Shown here: one piece after another, positions 1 through 6,242 of the stretch
How the letters are laid out: every line of letters begins with the position of its first letter
How positions within the stretch are numbered: the stretch's first letter is position 1
Origin: Bacillota bacterium
Lineage (GTDB): Bacteria > Bacillota > Clostridia > Peptostreptococcales > Anaerovoracaceae
DNA: 15,562 nt
Assembly (NCBI GenBank): GCA_016284485.1
Contig: JAEEOX010000159.1
Span: 1 to 15,562, forward strand
Reading direction: 5' to 3'
The notes under the pieces: generated by a model
What the model was told of the DNA's origin: nothing
Database searches by the model: none
What the model saw: only the letters and a program-made list of their open reading frames with translations
Made by a program: the position numbers and the translations under genes

Positions 1-633
1 TGCTGGTTCACGTCGGTTAAGTACGCCAACGTGTCTGCAGCTGCGGTGCTGGCCGCCTTCCACCCACTGGTGGTACTGGCGATCACCGTATTCATCTACA
101 AAAAGAAAGTCCCCGGCAAGGCCATCGTTGCCATAGTCATCGCTCTTGCCGCAGGGACATACATGACCTGCTCTGACCTGAGCGCTTTCACGGACGGCAG
201 AGCCGTAGGCTACATACTGGCCTTCCTGTCCGGCGTTTTCATGGGCATCTACTTCGCCATCGGCAAAAAAGCCCGTCAGGGCGTTGAGGGCAAGACCTAC
301 GTGTTCCTGGTTTTCCTCAGCTGCTGGATCTGCTTCGTCATCGCAGTGATCGTGACGGGTACGCCGGTGCTGGGATATCCGGCCACGGACTACCTGTTCA
401 TAGTGCTTCTGGCCTTCATCTGCCAGATCGGCTCCCACGCTGTGTGGAACCTTTGCCTGGGCATGGTGGAGCCCCTCTACGTCAGCGCCTGGGAATCCAT
501 GGATCCCGTGGTATCCACCATTCTGGCCTTCGTTTTGATCGGCCAGGTGCCCACGGTGACGGAGGTGGTCTGCTGCATCATAGTGGTTGCAGCCCTCATA
601 ATGTACTCACGCTACGAAAGTGAACAAGAATAA
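1..633 (+). CDS. EamA/DMT-family transporter, 5'-truncated
   Basis: This is the C-terminal part of an integral membrane protein of the drug/metabolite transporter (EamA) type. The frame is open from base 1 (it begins CWFTSVKYAN), so the GTG at 31 is an internal valine and the true start lies outside the window. Several hydrophobic segments are visible: VLAAFHPLVVLAITVFIY, AIVAIVIALAAGTYM, YILAFLSGVFMGIYF, a phenylalanine/valine-rich span, and two near the C-terminus. The phrase 'ANVSAAAVLAAFHPLVV' resembles the conserved start of an EamA repeat. The substrate cannot be deduced. The TAA stop overlaps the scpA start codon by one base (TAATG), so it is probably co-transcribed and translationally coupled with scpA. 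The family call rests on the hydrophobic pattern and this motif. Confidence 0.72.
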   Translation, partial: CWFTSVKYANVSAAAVLAAFHPLVVLAITVFIYKKKVPGKAIVAIVIALAAGTYMTCSDLSAFTDGRAVGYILAFLSGVFMGIYFAIGKKARQGVEGKTYVFLVFLSCWICFVIAVIVTGTPVLGYPATDYLFIVLLAFICQIGSHAVWNLCLGMVEPLYVSAWESMDPVVSTILAFVLIGQVPTVTEVVCCIIVVAALIMYSRYESEQE

Positions 634-1436
634 TGTATAAGGTGAAACTTAGATCCTTCGAAGGGCCCTTCGACCTCCTGGTCTATCTGATCGAGACGGC
701 GGAGATGAACATCTACGACATAAGGATCAGCGAGATCACAAGTCAATATCTTGCCTACATCCGGGAGATGGAGGAGCAAAACATCGAAGTGGCCGAAGAG
801 TTCATGGTCCTGGCCGCCACCCTCATCGAGATCAAGTCCAGGATGGTCATCCCCAGAGAGGACGCACAGGGAGAGCCCGTCATCGAGGACGATCCCAGGA
901 AGGAACTGGTCCAGAGGATCCTGGAGTACAAGAAGTTCAAGGCTCTGGCCGGCGAACTCCAGGAGGCCGAGGAAAGAGAGTCCCATGTGTACTCTAAACC
1001 CAAGGAGGATATCTCCGAATATCTTGAAAACCCGGAGGAGGTCCTCAGACTGGAGATGGAAAACCTGGTCTCAGGCTTCCTGCTTTTCCTGAGAAAGAAG
1101 AAAAAGATCGAGGACGTGCGCAAACACTACACACGGGTGGAGAGGGAAAGATCCAGAATGGAGCACAGGATATTCTCCATCCTGTCAAAGGTCAGGAAGC
1201 ACACGGGAGAGATCTTCAACTTCAGAGATCTGGTGGAGGACAAGAAGGACAAACGTGACATAATCGTGACCTTCACCTCTGTGCTGGAGATGGCCAAGGA
1301 GAGGGTCATCGACCTGAGACAAAAGATCAATTACGGAAACATTGAGATAAAAGCCGGTGAAAACGTGGAAAAGGATGACATCCTCAAGAGATATGCTCCC
1401 GAGGAGTTCACCGGGGAGGTGCCAAGTGAACAATAA
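633..1436 (+). CDS. scpA: Segregation and condensation protein A (kleisin)
   Basis: ScpA is the kleisin subunit of the bacterial SMC-ScpA-ScpB condensin, which loads on chromosomal DNA and helps segregate origins. The 267-residue product has the usual family length. Its N-terminus carries the typical ScpA pattern: SFEGPFDLLVYLI at about residues 8-20, then 'NIYDIRISEITSQYL' and the acidic helix 'EEFMVLAATLIEIKSRMVIP'. The middle is charged and helical. The C-terminal winged-helix part ('EIFNFRDLV ... DIIVTFTSVLEMAK') matches the SMC head-binding region. The ATG overlaps the stop of the upstream transporter, and the 3' end overlaps the scpB start by 11 bases. This is a housekeeping gene, unrelated to the lysine genes downstream. 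Confidence 0.95.
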   Translation: MYKVKLRSFEGPFDLLVYLIETAEMNIYDIRISEITSQYLAYIREMEEQNIEVAEEFMVLAATLIEIKSRMVIPREDAQGEPVIEDDPRKELVQRILEYKKFKALAGELQEAEERESHVYSKPKEDISEYLENPEEVLRLEMENLVSGFLLFLRKKKKIEDVRKHYTRVERERSRMEHRIFSILSKVRKHTGEIFNFRDLVEDKKDKRDIIVTFTSVLEMAKERVIDLRQKINYGNIEIKAGENVEKDDILKRYAPEEFTGEVPSEQ

Positions 1437-2058
1437 GACAATAAAATCCGCCTTCGAGTCCATGCTCTTCACCTGGGGAGAACCTCTGCCCGTAAAGGAA
1501 GCGGCAGACGTGTTCGGAATGAAGGAAGAGGAGGCCAGGGAACTTTTCCTGGAACTCAAAGAAGAATATGAGCAGGAGGGGCGCGGCATAGTGATCCGCG
1601 AGATCAACGGAGCCTTCCAGTATGCCACCAAGGAAGAAAACGCCTCCTACATAGAGAAACTCTGCACTCCCGTCAAGGTAAAGAGACTTTCCCAGTCCGC
1701 CCTGGAAGTGCTGGCCATAATAGCCTACAAGCAGCCTGTGACCAAGGGAGAGATCGAGGCCATCAGAGGCATCAAGTGCGACAGGGTCATGGACGGCCTT
1801 GTGGCAAAGGGACTGGTGGAGGCCGTGGGCAGATCCCAGGCCATCGGACGCCCCATACTTTACGGGACCACCGACGGATTCCTGATGCACTTCGGCTTCT
1901 CCTCGCTGAAGGACCTGCCGGAGATAGAGGACATCGATTCCGTAATCAACCTGGAGGACGCTTCGGAAATGGACGCTGCGTCGTCCTTCTCGGACGAGGT
2001 CACCGCGGGAAGCGGGGCGGCCGTATCGGATGCCAATCAGTTAAAACTGGAGATATGA
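1426..2058 (+). CDS. scpB: Segregation and condensation protein B
   Basis: ScpB is the winged-helix partner (kite protein) of ScpA in the SMC complex. The reading frame is open upstream, but the best start is the GTG at 1426: a strong Shine-Dalgarno GGGGAGG lies at 1413-1419 with 6 bases of spacing, and the resulting N-terminus (MNNKTIKSAFESMLF) matches family members. The upstream in-frame ATG at 1357 would add residues coded inside scpA in another frame. The product has about 210 residues. Conserved ScpB phrases are 'LFTWGEPLPVKEAA', 'YQYATK'-like 'FQYATKEEN', 'LSQSALEVLAIIAYKQPVTKGEIEAIRG' and 'GRSQAIGRPILYGTTDGFLMHFG'. A serine/acidic tail of about 40 residues follows the folded part. It overlaps scpA by 11 bases. 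Confidence 0.95.
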   Translation: MNNKTIKSAFESMLFTWGEPLPVKEAADVFGMKEEEARELFLELKEEYEQEGRGIVIREINGAFQYATKEENASYIEKLCTPVKVKRLSQSALEVLAIIAYKQPVTKGEIEAIRGIKCDRVMDGLVAKGLVEAVGRSQAIGRPILYGTTDGFLMHFGFSSLKDLPEIEDIDSVINLEDASEMDAASSFSDEVTAGSGAAVSDANQLKLEI

Positions 2059-2068
2059 GGGATCTCAG

Positions 2069-2773
2069 ATGAGGATCAATAAATACATTGCGCAGTCGGG
2101 ACTTTGCTCCCGGAGAAAAGCCGACGAATACGTTCTGAACGGAAACGTGAAGGTGAACGGCCAGGTCATGAGAGAACCGGGCTACGACGTTCAGCCGGAT
2201 GATAGGGTAGAGGTCAACGGAAGACAGGTGGAGGCTGAGGAAAAGACGGTCTACTATCTTCTTAATAAACCCGTGGGCTACATCACCACCATGAACGACG
2301 AGCAGGGAAGACCGTCAGTGGCAGACCTGATCGGAGACATAGAAGAAAGAGTTTTTCCGGTGGGCAGGCTGGACGGCAACACCTCCGGCGCTCTGATACT
2401 CACCAACGACGGGCACATCGCCTACCGCCTGTCCCATCCGAAGATGCTGGTGTACAAGACCTACAGGGCCATGGTCAAGGGAGTTCTCTCCAAGGAGAGA
2501 GAGGTGAAGCTCAGGAAGGGCGTGGACATAGGCGGCTACGTCACGAAGCCTGCAAGGACCGCCGTCCTGGAGCAGAGACCGGGTTCCGCCACCGTGGAGA
2601 TATCCATTACTGAAGGCCGTTACCATCAGGTCAGGAAGATGTTCAAGGCCGTGGGCTGCCCGGTGCAGACACTGGAAAGGATCTCCGTGGGAGAGATCAG
2701 GCTGGGCCGCCTGAAACAGGGCACCTTCAGGAAACTTACTACCAAGGAGATCCAATGGCTCAAAAGCCTGTGA
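2069..2773 (+). CDS. rluB: rRNA pseudouridine synthase, RluB/RsuA family
   Basis: This enzyme converts a uridine of ribosomal RNA to pseudouridine. The 234-residue protein begins with an S4 RNA-binding domain (MRINKYIAQSGLCSRRKADE ... VKVNGQ, about residues 1-50). The catalytic domain follows, with the RsuA/RluB/E/F signature GRLDGNTSGALILTND at 99-114; D102 is the expected catalytic aspartate. 'LNKPVGYITT' (65-74) and 'EGRYHQVRKMFKAVGCPV' are further family hallmarks. The ATG is preceded by GAGGG, which overlaps the scpB stop region 10 bases upstream. Position directly after scpAB is typical for Firmicutes. RluB (23S rRNA) is favoured from context and length, but RsuA or RluF-type specificity cannot be excluded from sequence alone. 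Confidence 0.9.
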   Translation: MRINKYIAQSGLCSRRKADEYVLNGNVKVNGQVMREPGYDVQPDDRVEVNGRQVEAEEKTVYYLLNKPVGYITTMNDEQGRPSVADLIGDIEERVFPVGRLDGNTSGALILTNDGHIAYRLSHPKMLVYKTYRAMVKGVLSKEREVKLRKGVDIGGYVTKPARTAVLEQRPGSATVEISITEGRYHQVRKMFKAVGCPVQTLERISVGEIRLGRLKQGTFRKLTTKEIQWLKSL

Positions 2774-2817
2774 TGATCGCTTAAGCGAATGTTCTGTGTA
2801 AGAAGAAAGGGTTAGAC

Positions 2818-3156
2818 ATGTATTGCAAACACTGTGGATTCAAGGTACCGGAAGGATCGGAATTCTGCGATAACTGCGGACACAAGATAGGCTCCACCGA
2901 CTTGATGGATAAGCTGGGCGGATTCAGAGAGGACGAGATCACCCATGCAGGTGAGCAGCCGAGGAAGGTAAATCTGTTTTCGGATGCACCTGATGCAAGA
3001 CCTGCGAAGCCAGGCAAGAAGAAGACCATGAGGCCTGCGGCCAGCCGTTCTTCCAACAGGGGCAGATCGCAGACAACGGTGCCCAAGGTAGGCCTGGGTA
3101 TCATCATCTTCATAATAATCGTAATAATCAATATCCTGGAAATGCTGATGGACTGA
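2818..3156 (+). CDS. Small zinc-ribbon protein with C-terminal membrane anchor
   Basis: The 112-residue protein has three parts. The N-terminus is a zinc ribbon with two CxxC knuckles (C3-x2-C6 and C17-x2-C20; 'YCKHCGFKVPEGSEFCDNCG'). The middle, roughly residues 35-85, is a low-complexity basic and proline/serine-rich linker. At about residues 91-107 a run of isoleucine and valine (VGLGIIIFIIIVIINIL) forms one transmembrane helix followed by a short acidic tail. This zinc_ribbon_2 plus tail-anchor layout is common among uncharacterised Firmicutes proteins. No specific function can be given. An AAAGGG ribosome binding site lies about 9 bases upstream of the ATG. A hairpin terminator follows the stop closely. 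It appears to be the last gene of the housekeeping run. Confidence 0.8.
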   Translation: MYCKHCGFKVPEGSEFCDNCGHKIGSTDLMDKLGGFREDEITHAGEQPRKVNLFSDAPDARPAKPGKKKTMRPAASRSSNRGRSQTTVPKVGLGIIIFIIIVIINILEMLMD

Positions 3157-3162
3157 AACAAA

Positions 3163-3190
3163 AGCCCCGCATCTGCGGGGCTCGTTTTTT
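3163..3190. terminator. Bidirectional intrinsic terminator between zinc-ribbon gene and kal
   Basis: A perfect 8-bp stem AGCCCCGC / GCGGGGCT with a 4-base loop (ATCT) is followed by CG and six T on the plus strand. On the minus strand the same stem is followed by TTTTGTTT. It therefore can stop both the plus-strand zinc-ribbon gene and the minus-strand kal gene, whose stop codon is at 3203-3205. Confidence 0.9.
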
Positions 3191-3202
3191 ACATTCAGTT
3201 GA

Positions 3203-3610
3203 TTAGTCCTGGAAAACTCTCTTGCACTCCTTGGGTGTTACGCAGGTTCCGGAAGCTCTTGCAACGATGATGGGTTCCTCGAGAACGTCAGCTGCGGAAG
3301 CAGAGATGTCCTTTCTGGAAACGATGACCTTTCTTGCTTCGAAGACCATGTGTCTTGAAGTGTTGCCGATGCGGTCGATGTATCCGTAAGCTTCGATGTA
3401 GTCGCCTGCATAGGTGGGAGCAAGGAATTCTACGTTGTCATATGCGCAGAAAAGACCTTCGTCTCCGTCGATCTGGATAAGCAGCTCTGTAGCTACGTCT
3501 CCGAAAAGATGTACCATGTGAGCTCCGTCTACAAGTTCTCCGCCGTAGTGAGCGTCCTTAGCGGACATTCTCAGTCTGAGTAATGACTCATATTTTCTTT
3601 CTTCAGCCAT
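3203..3610 (-). CDS. kal: 3-aminobutyryl-CoA ammonia lyase
   Basis: Kal eliminates ammonia from L-3-aminobutyryl-CoA to give crotonyl-CoA, a late step of lysine fermentation (EC 4.3.1.14). The 135-residue product is a small single-domain hotdog-fold protein. Visible features are 'HYGGELVDGAHMVHLFGDVATELLI' (about 21-45), 'GLFCAYDNVEFLAPTYAGDYIEAYGYIDRIG' (52-82) and a C-terminal beta strand region 'PIIVARASGTCVTPKE'. This pattern and the length fit the Kal family named by Kreimeyer and colleagues (2007). The gene lies alone on the minus strand, apart from the other pathway genes. A GGAG ribosome binding site lies 10-11 bases before the ATG, and a sigma-54 promoter about 70 bases upstream. Codon use is of the highly expressed type (GCT, GTA, ACA), like kdd and kamA. 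Another hotdog thioesterase is possible but is disfavoured by context. Confidence 0.88.
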   Translation of the reverse strand: MAEERKYESLLRLRMSAKDAHYGGELVDGAHMVHLFGDVATELLIQIDGDEGLFCAYDNVEFLAPTYAGDYIEAYGYIDRIGNTSRHMVFEARKVIVSRKDISASAADVLEEPIIVARASGTCVTPKECKRVFQD

Positions 3611-3678
3611 TTTGAATATTCTCCTTTGTTTGATCTTTTGCTGCTATATGACAGCGCCATTATTACTCAAATATTAAC

Positions 3679-3694
3679 TGCATAATTTGTGCCA
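3679..3694 (-). promoter_or_regulatory. Sigma-54 (-24/-12) promoter of kal
   Basis: Read on the minus strand the sequence is TGGCACAAATTATGCA. It matches the sigma-54 consensus TGGCAC-N5-TTGCA except for one base of the -12 box (ATGC for TTGC), and has exactly 10 bases between the GG and the GC. The predicted transcription start is near 3667, giving a leader of about 57 bases before the kal ATG at 3610. The orientation, the spacing and a sigma-54 activator gene next door support a functional promoter. Confidence 0.87.
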
Positions 3695-3735
3695 ATAGGC
3701 GTGGCGGGGTGCGCATGTTGTATTTTACGCCTGGA

Positions 3736-3830
3736 CTGCGCTTTCCGGCATTCTGTGTCCGTGATTGCGCAAAACATCCGCTCTCAGCGGAATGCCGCGG
3801 GCGAAGCTTTCCGCTGGGGCGCAGTTTTTT
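3736..3830 (+). other. Inverted-repeat-rich intergenic segment ending in a T6 tract
   Basis: This part of the kal-regulator gap is dense in complementary segments. CTGCGC (3736-3741) pairs with GCGCAG (3819-3824), which is followed directly by six T. CGGCATTC (3746-3753) pairs with GAATGCCG (3790-3797). CCGCT (3778-3782) pairs with AGCGG (3786-3790). As an alternative, AGCGGAA (3786-3792) pairs with TTCCGCT (3809-3815). Several of these are mutually exclusive, as in switching RNAs or attenuators. No plus-strand promoter or reading frame of coding quality is visible, so whether it is transcribed is unknown. Confidence 0.45.
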
Positions 3831-3842
3831 GCGCTCAAATGT

Positions 3843-3874
3843 CCGTTGCAGGCCGCATTCAGGCCTTCCAACGG
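3843..3874. repeat. Hairpin CCGTTG...CAACGG in the kal-regulator intergenic region
   Basis: An outer 6-bp stem CCGTTG / CAACGG encloses an inner 5-bp stem AGGCC / GGCCT with a 7-base loop and a small asymmetric bulge. Eighteen bases further on there is an A/T tract (TTTTTTTATATTTAAAA, 3892-3908), which could terminate a transcript weakly or bend the DNA between the regulator-proximal palindrome and the kal promoter. Function is unknown. Confidence 0.4.
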
Positions 3875-3912
3875 AAGCCATGAGAGACAATTTTTTTATA
3901 TTTAAAAGGGAA

Positions 3913-3941
3913 TTGCAAAACTGTTCCGGATGATATATTAT
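3913..3941 (+). promoter_or_regulatory. Sigma-70 type promoter of the regulator gene
   Basis: TTGCAA (3913-3918) and TATTAT (3936-3941) are separated by 17 bases, a good housekeeping promoter. The predicted start of transcription is around 3947-3949, about 40 bases before the ATG. The start point falls inside the TGAACC-N6-GGTTCA palindrome, which suggests autoregulation. Confidence 0.65.
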
Positions 3942-3946
3942 GTATT

Positions 3947-3964
3947 TGAACCGATAATGGTTCA
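3947..3964. promoter_or_regulatory. Putative regulator binding site 1 (palindrome TGAACC-N6-GGTTCA)
   Basis: TGAACCGATAATGGTTCA is a perfect 6-bp inverted repeat with a 6-base spacer. The same arms and spacing recur at 6035-6052. It covers the predicted transcription start of the regulator gene, so binding could repress that gene. It also lies about 260 bp upstream of the kal sigma-54 promoter, where it could serve as an enhancer by looping. A further TGAACC half-site is at 3979-3984. The assignment to the adjacent regulator is inferred from repetition and position. Confidence 0.68.
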
Positions 3965-3988
3965 TACACCCTAAGGAGTGAACCGAAA

Positions 3989-6037
3989 ATGACTAGGACC
4001 TATGGCACATCCAGAGTTCTGGAACCGAAATTCGTCATGCCGGCTTCGGCGTGGAGGCTGGATAATTCCAGAAATATAAGAACTGATGAAATGCGTGTCT
4101 CCCTGGAGAGAGTCCACCTGGAGGGGACCAGCTTCAAGCAGATCACCGGCGAGATGGGCGGGGACGCCAAGCGCGTCAAGCAGGCCATCATCGACATTGT
4201 GATCCGCCGCGGCAAGCTGCACAATCCGGTGACGGACACCGGCGGAGTGCTCTGCGGCAAGGTGGAGATCATAGGGGACGAGTATGAGAATAAGTATGGA
4301 CTGAAGGTGGGCGACACAGTAATAGTCAACGCTTCGCTGTCATCACTTCCCATGCATCTGGAGGATATAGACGAGATAGACTGGGTGTTCAACCAGTTCA
4401 CCGCCAAGGGCTACGCCATCTGCCACAGCGAGATCCCAATCATCAAGGTGGATGAGACGACTCCGATCAAGGCTCTGCTTTTCGCCCTGGACGAGTCCGG
4501 CACACTTACCAAGCTCAACCGGATGCTTGAGGGCAAGAGGCGGTTCCTGATAGTGGGAAACAACATACTTTCCAATCTTCTCTACGGCTACGTCATCAAG
4601 CGGTCTCTCATGGATGAGTGCGAGATAACCTGTGCCCTGGACAAAAGAACTGCCTCCAGGCTTACCGGCGAGGGTCTGGAGAGACTTTCGTCCTTCGTGT
4701 TCGACGAGATCCATCTCATCGACATACTGAAGCCCATAGAGTGCGTGAAGCAGCTTGGAGAGTCGGTCTATGACCTTTCGGTGAACTGCGCCGAGGCTCC
4801 GGGCGCGGAGACTCTGAACATCCTTGCGACGAAGCCCGGCGGCACCGTGCTTTTCGCAAATCTCATAAACAATCTGAATATTGCCCTTTATCTGACCGAG
4901 TCCATTTCCAAGGAGCTGACGATCCTCAGCGCAGACGGATATATGGAGGGATACGCGGACTTCGACATGGAGATCATAAAGGAGATCGCCGCCTACATGG
5001 AGGACGCGGTGCCGGTCATCAGTGATGAGACTCCCCTGGCGGCGGAAAACGACGAGCTCTTCCCGGGCAGCGTGGCCACCAGTTTCATCTTCGAGGATTT
5101 CATCTGTAATTCCGACAAGATGAAGAAGGTCTTAAGCGACATACTGAAGGTGAGCCGCTACGACTGCAACGTGATCATCTTCGGAGACACCGGCGTAGGT
5201 AAGGAAAAGGCCGCCAACATCATCCAGAAGAATTCGGACCGCAAGATGCAGCCCTTCCTCAAGATAAACTGCGGTGCCATCTCCCCGGGCCTCATCGAGT
5301 CGGAGTTCTTCGGCTACGAGAAGGGCGCCTTCACAGGAGCCAACGCCAACGGCAAGAAAGGCTACTTCGAGATGGCCAACGACGGCGTTCTGTTCCTGGA
5401 CGAGATAGGCGAGATCCCCCTGGAGATGCAGGCCAAGCTCCTGAGAGTCCTTCAGGACTCGGAGTTCTACAGGGTGGGCGGCACCACCCCCGTGAAGACC
5501 AATGTGAGGATCATATCCGCCACCAACCGCGATCTGGAAAAGATGGTAGAGGAGGGACAGTTCAGGAGAGACCTGTATTACAGACTGAACGTGGTTCCCA
5601 TCGTGATCCCCACTCTAAATGAGCGGCGGGAGGACATCCCCGGTCTGGTGGAGCATTTCCTCAAGAGCTACGGCGAGAAGTTCGGCAAGCACATGTCCAT
5701 AAGCCCCTGGGCCATGGACTTCCTAATGGAACAGAACTGGGAAGGAAACATCAGGGAGCTGGAGAACGTGATCCAGAGACTGATCATTTCATCGCCGGGC
5801 CGCGAGATCACCCTGGCGGACGTCACCCAGGAGATGAGAAACGGCGGAACGGAAGGCGTCTCCATGGAAGAGCAGATAAGTTCCGGCGAGATCAGGCTGG
5901 AGGATGCAGTGAACGAGTACGAAAAAGGCCTGGTGAGATACGCCCTGGAGAAGTACGGGTCCACCCGCAAGGCCGCAAAGGCCCTGGGTGTATCCCAGTC
6001 CCAATTCATGCGCAAAAAAAGGAAATACGGAATGTGA
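3989..6037 (+). CDS. Sigma-54-dependent activator with a Kdd-derived N-terminal sensor domain
   Basis: This 682-residue protein is a bacterial enhancer-binding protein. Residues about 365-610 form the AAA+ sigma-54 interaction domain: Walker A GDTGVGKE (399-406), the sigma-54-contacting loop GAFTGA (446-451, intact), Walker B GVLFLDEIGE (466-475), and 'FRRDLYYRLNVVPI' with arginine-finger residues. Residues 636-682 form a Fis-like helix-turn-helix (STRKAAKALGVSQSQFMRKK). Residues 1-345 are neither a PAS, GAF nor receiver domain. They align along their length with Kdd, encoded 205 bases downstream: YGTSRVLEPK / YGTHRVISPK, GGVLCGKVE / GGMLLGTVE, LKVGDTV / LKVGDKI, FLIVGNN / VLVIGGGG, YDLSVNC / FDVVINC, GGTVLFA / DGTVYFF. 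The Gly-rich nucleotide loop of Kdd (GGGGKSG) is replaced by GNNILSN, so it is probably a non-catalytic ligand sensor. AAGGAG lies 10 bases before the ATG. It likely activates kdd-kam and kal in response to a lysine-pathway intermediate (inference). Confidence 0.93.
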   Translation: MTRTYGTSRVLEPKFVMPASAWRLDNSRNIRTDEMRVSLERVHLEGTSFKQITGEMGGDAKRVKQAIIDIVIRRGKLHNPVTDTGGVLCGKVEIIGDEYENKYGLKVGDTVIVNASLSSLPMHLEDIDEIDWVFNQFTAKGYAICHSEIPIIKVDETTPIKALLFALDESGTLTKLNRMLEGKRRFLIVGNNILSNLLYGYVIKRSLMDECEITCALDKRTASRLTGEGLERLSSFVFDEIHLIDILKPIECVKQLGESVYDLSVNCAEAPGAETLNILATKPGGTVLFANLINNLNIALYLTESISKELTILSADGYMEGYADFDMEIIKEIAAYMEDAVPVISDETPLAAENDELFPGSVATSFIFEDFICNSDKMKKVLSDILKVSRYDCNVIIFGDTGVGKEKAANIIQKNSDRKMQPFLKINCGAISPGLIESEFFGYEKGAFTGANANGKKGYFEMANDGVLFLDEIGEIPLEMQAKLLRVLQDSEFYRVGGTTPVKTNVRIISATNRDLEKMVEEGQFRRDLYYRLNVVPIVIPTLNERREDIPGLVEHFLKSYGEKFGKHMSISPWAMDFLMEQNWEGNIRELENVIQRLIISSPGREITLADVTQEMRNGGTEGVSMEEQISSGEIRLEDAVNEYEKGLVRYALEKYGSTRKAAKALGVSQSQFMRKKRKYGM

Positions 6038-6060
6038 ACCGCTATCGGTTCACATTTTTT
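6031..6060 (+). terminator. Terminator of the regulator gene, overlapping its stop codon
   Basis: AATGTGAACCG (6031-6041) and CGGTTCACATT (6046-6056) form an 11-bp perfect stem with a CTAT loop. The last two T of the right arm start a run of six T (6055-6060). The regulator's TGA stop (6035-6037) lies inside the left arm. The stem is also the second copy of the TGAACC-N6-GGTTCA palindrome, so one sequence appears to do three jobs. Confidence 0.8.
6035..6052. promoter_or_regulatory. Putative regulator binding site 2 / enhancer of the kdd promoter
   Basis: TGAACCGCTATCGGTTCA has the same arms and 6-base spacer as the site at 3947-3964, and the spacers also share G-x-T-A. Its centre is about 105 bp upstream of the -24 GG of the kdd sigma-54 promoter, the usual distance and close to ten helical turns. 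This is the expected upstream activating sequence for the adjacent activator. The evidence is repetition plus position; binding itself is inferred. Confidence 0.72.
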
Positions 6061-6147
6061 ATTGCAGAAAAACCGTATTCAGAAGCGAATCGCGGGAAGC
6101 CTTGAAAAATGGGGGCGCAGGTGTTTTGCACGGCCCTTTAAGGGGTT

Positions 6148-6163
6148 TGGCATGCAAATTGCA
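6148..6163 (+). promoter_or_regulatory. Sigma-54 (-24/-12) promoter of the kdd-kam operon
   Basis: TGGCATGCAAATTGCA matches the consensus TGGCACG-N4-TTGCA at all positions but one and has exactly 10 bases between GG (6149-6150) and GC (6161-6162). The predicted start is near 6174, giving a leader of about 70 bases before the kdd ATG. A TGAACC half-site also occurs in the leader at 6195-6200. Confidence 0.92.
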
Positions 6164-6242
6164 AAATAGAATAGCTGTAAAGGTATGGTCAATATGAACC
6201 AGACAACAATTATAATTTTTTAATATTTAGGAGGAAACCAAA

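Noticed and set aside
1357..1425. Upstream ATG start for scpB giving 233 residues
   Set aside because: The added 23 residues overlap scpA in another frame and do not look like a ScpB N-terminus. The GTG at 1426 has an ideal ribosome site.
1776..2072. 98-codon plus-strand frame inside scpB
   Set aside because: It is a shifted frame of scpB with Gly/Arg-rich content and no support.
3689..3910. CRISPR or phage/insertion element remnant in the inverted-repeat region
   Set aside because: There are no regularly spaced direct repeats, no transposase fragment and no flanking target duplication that I can see.
3663..3965. Open frames of 64-100 codons on both strands in the kal-regulator gap
   Set aside because: They lack ribosome binding sites, cover the sigma-54 promoter and inverted repeats, and have arginine/cysteine-rich random-looking products.
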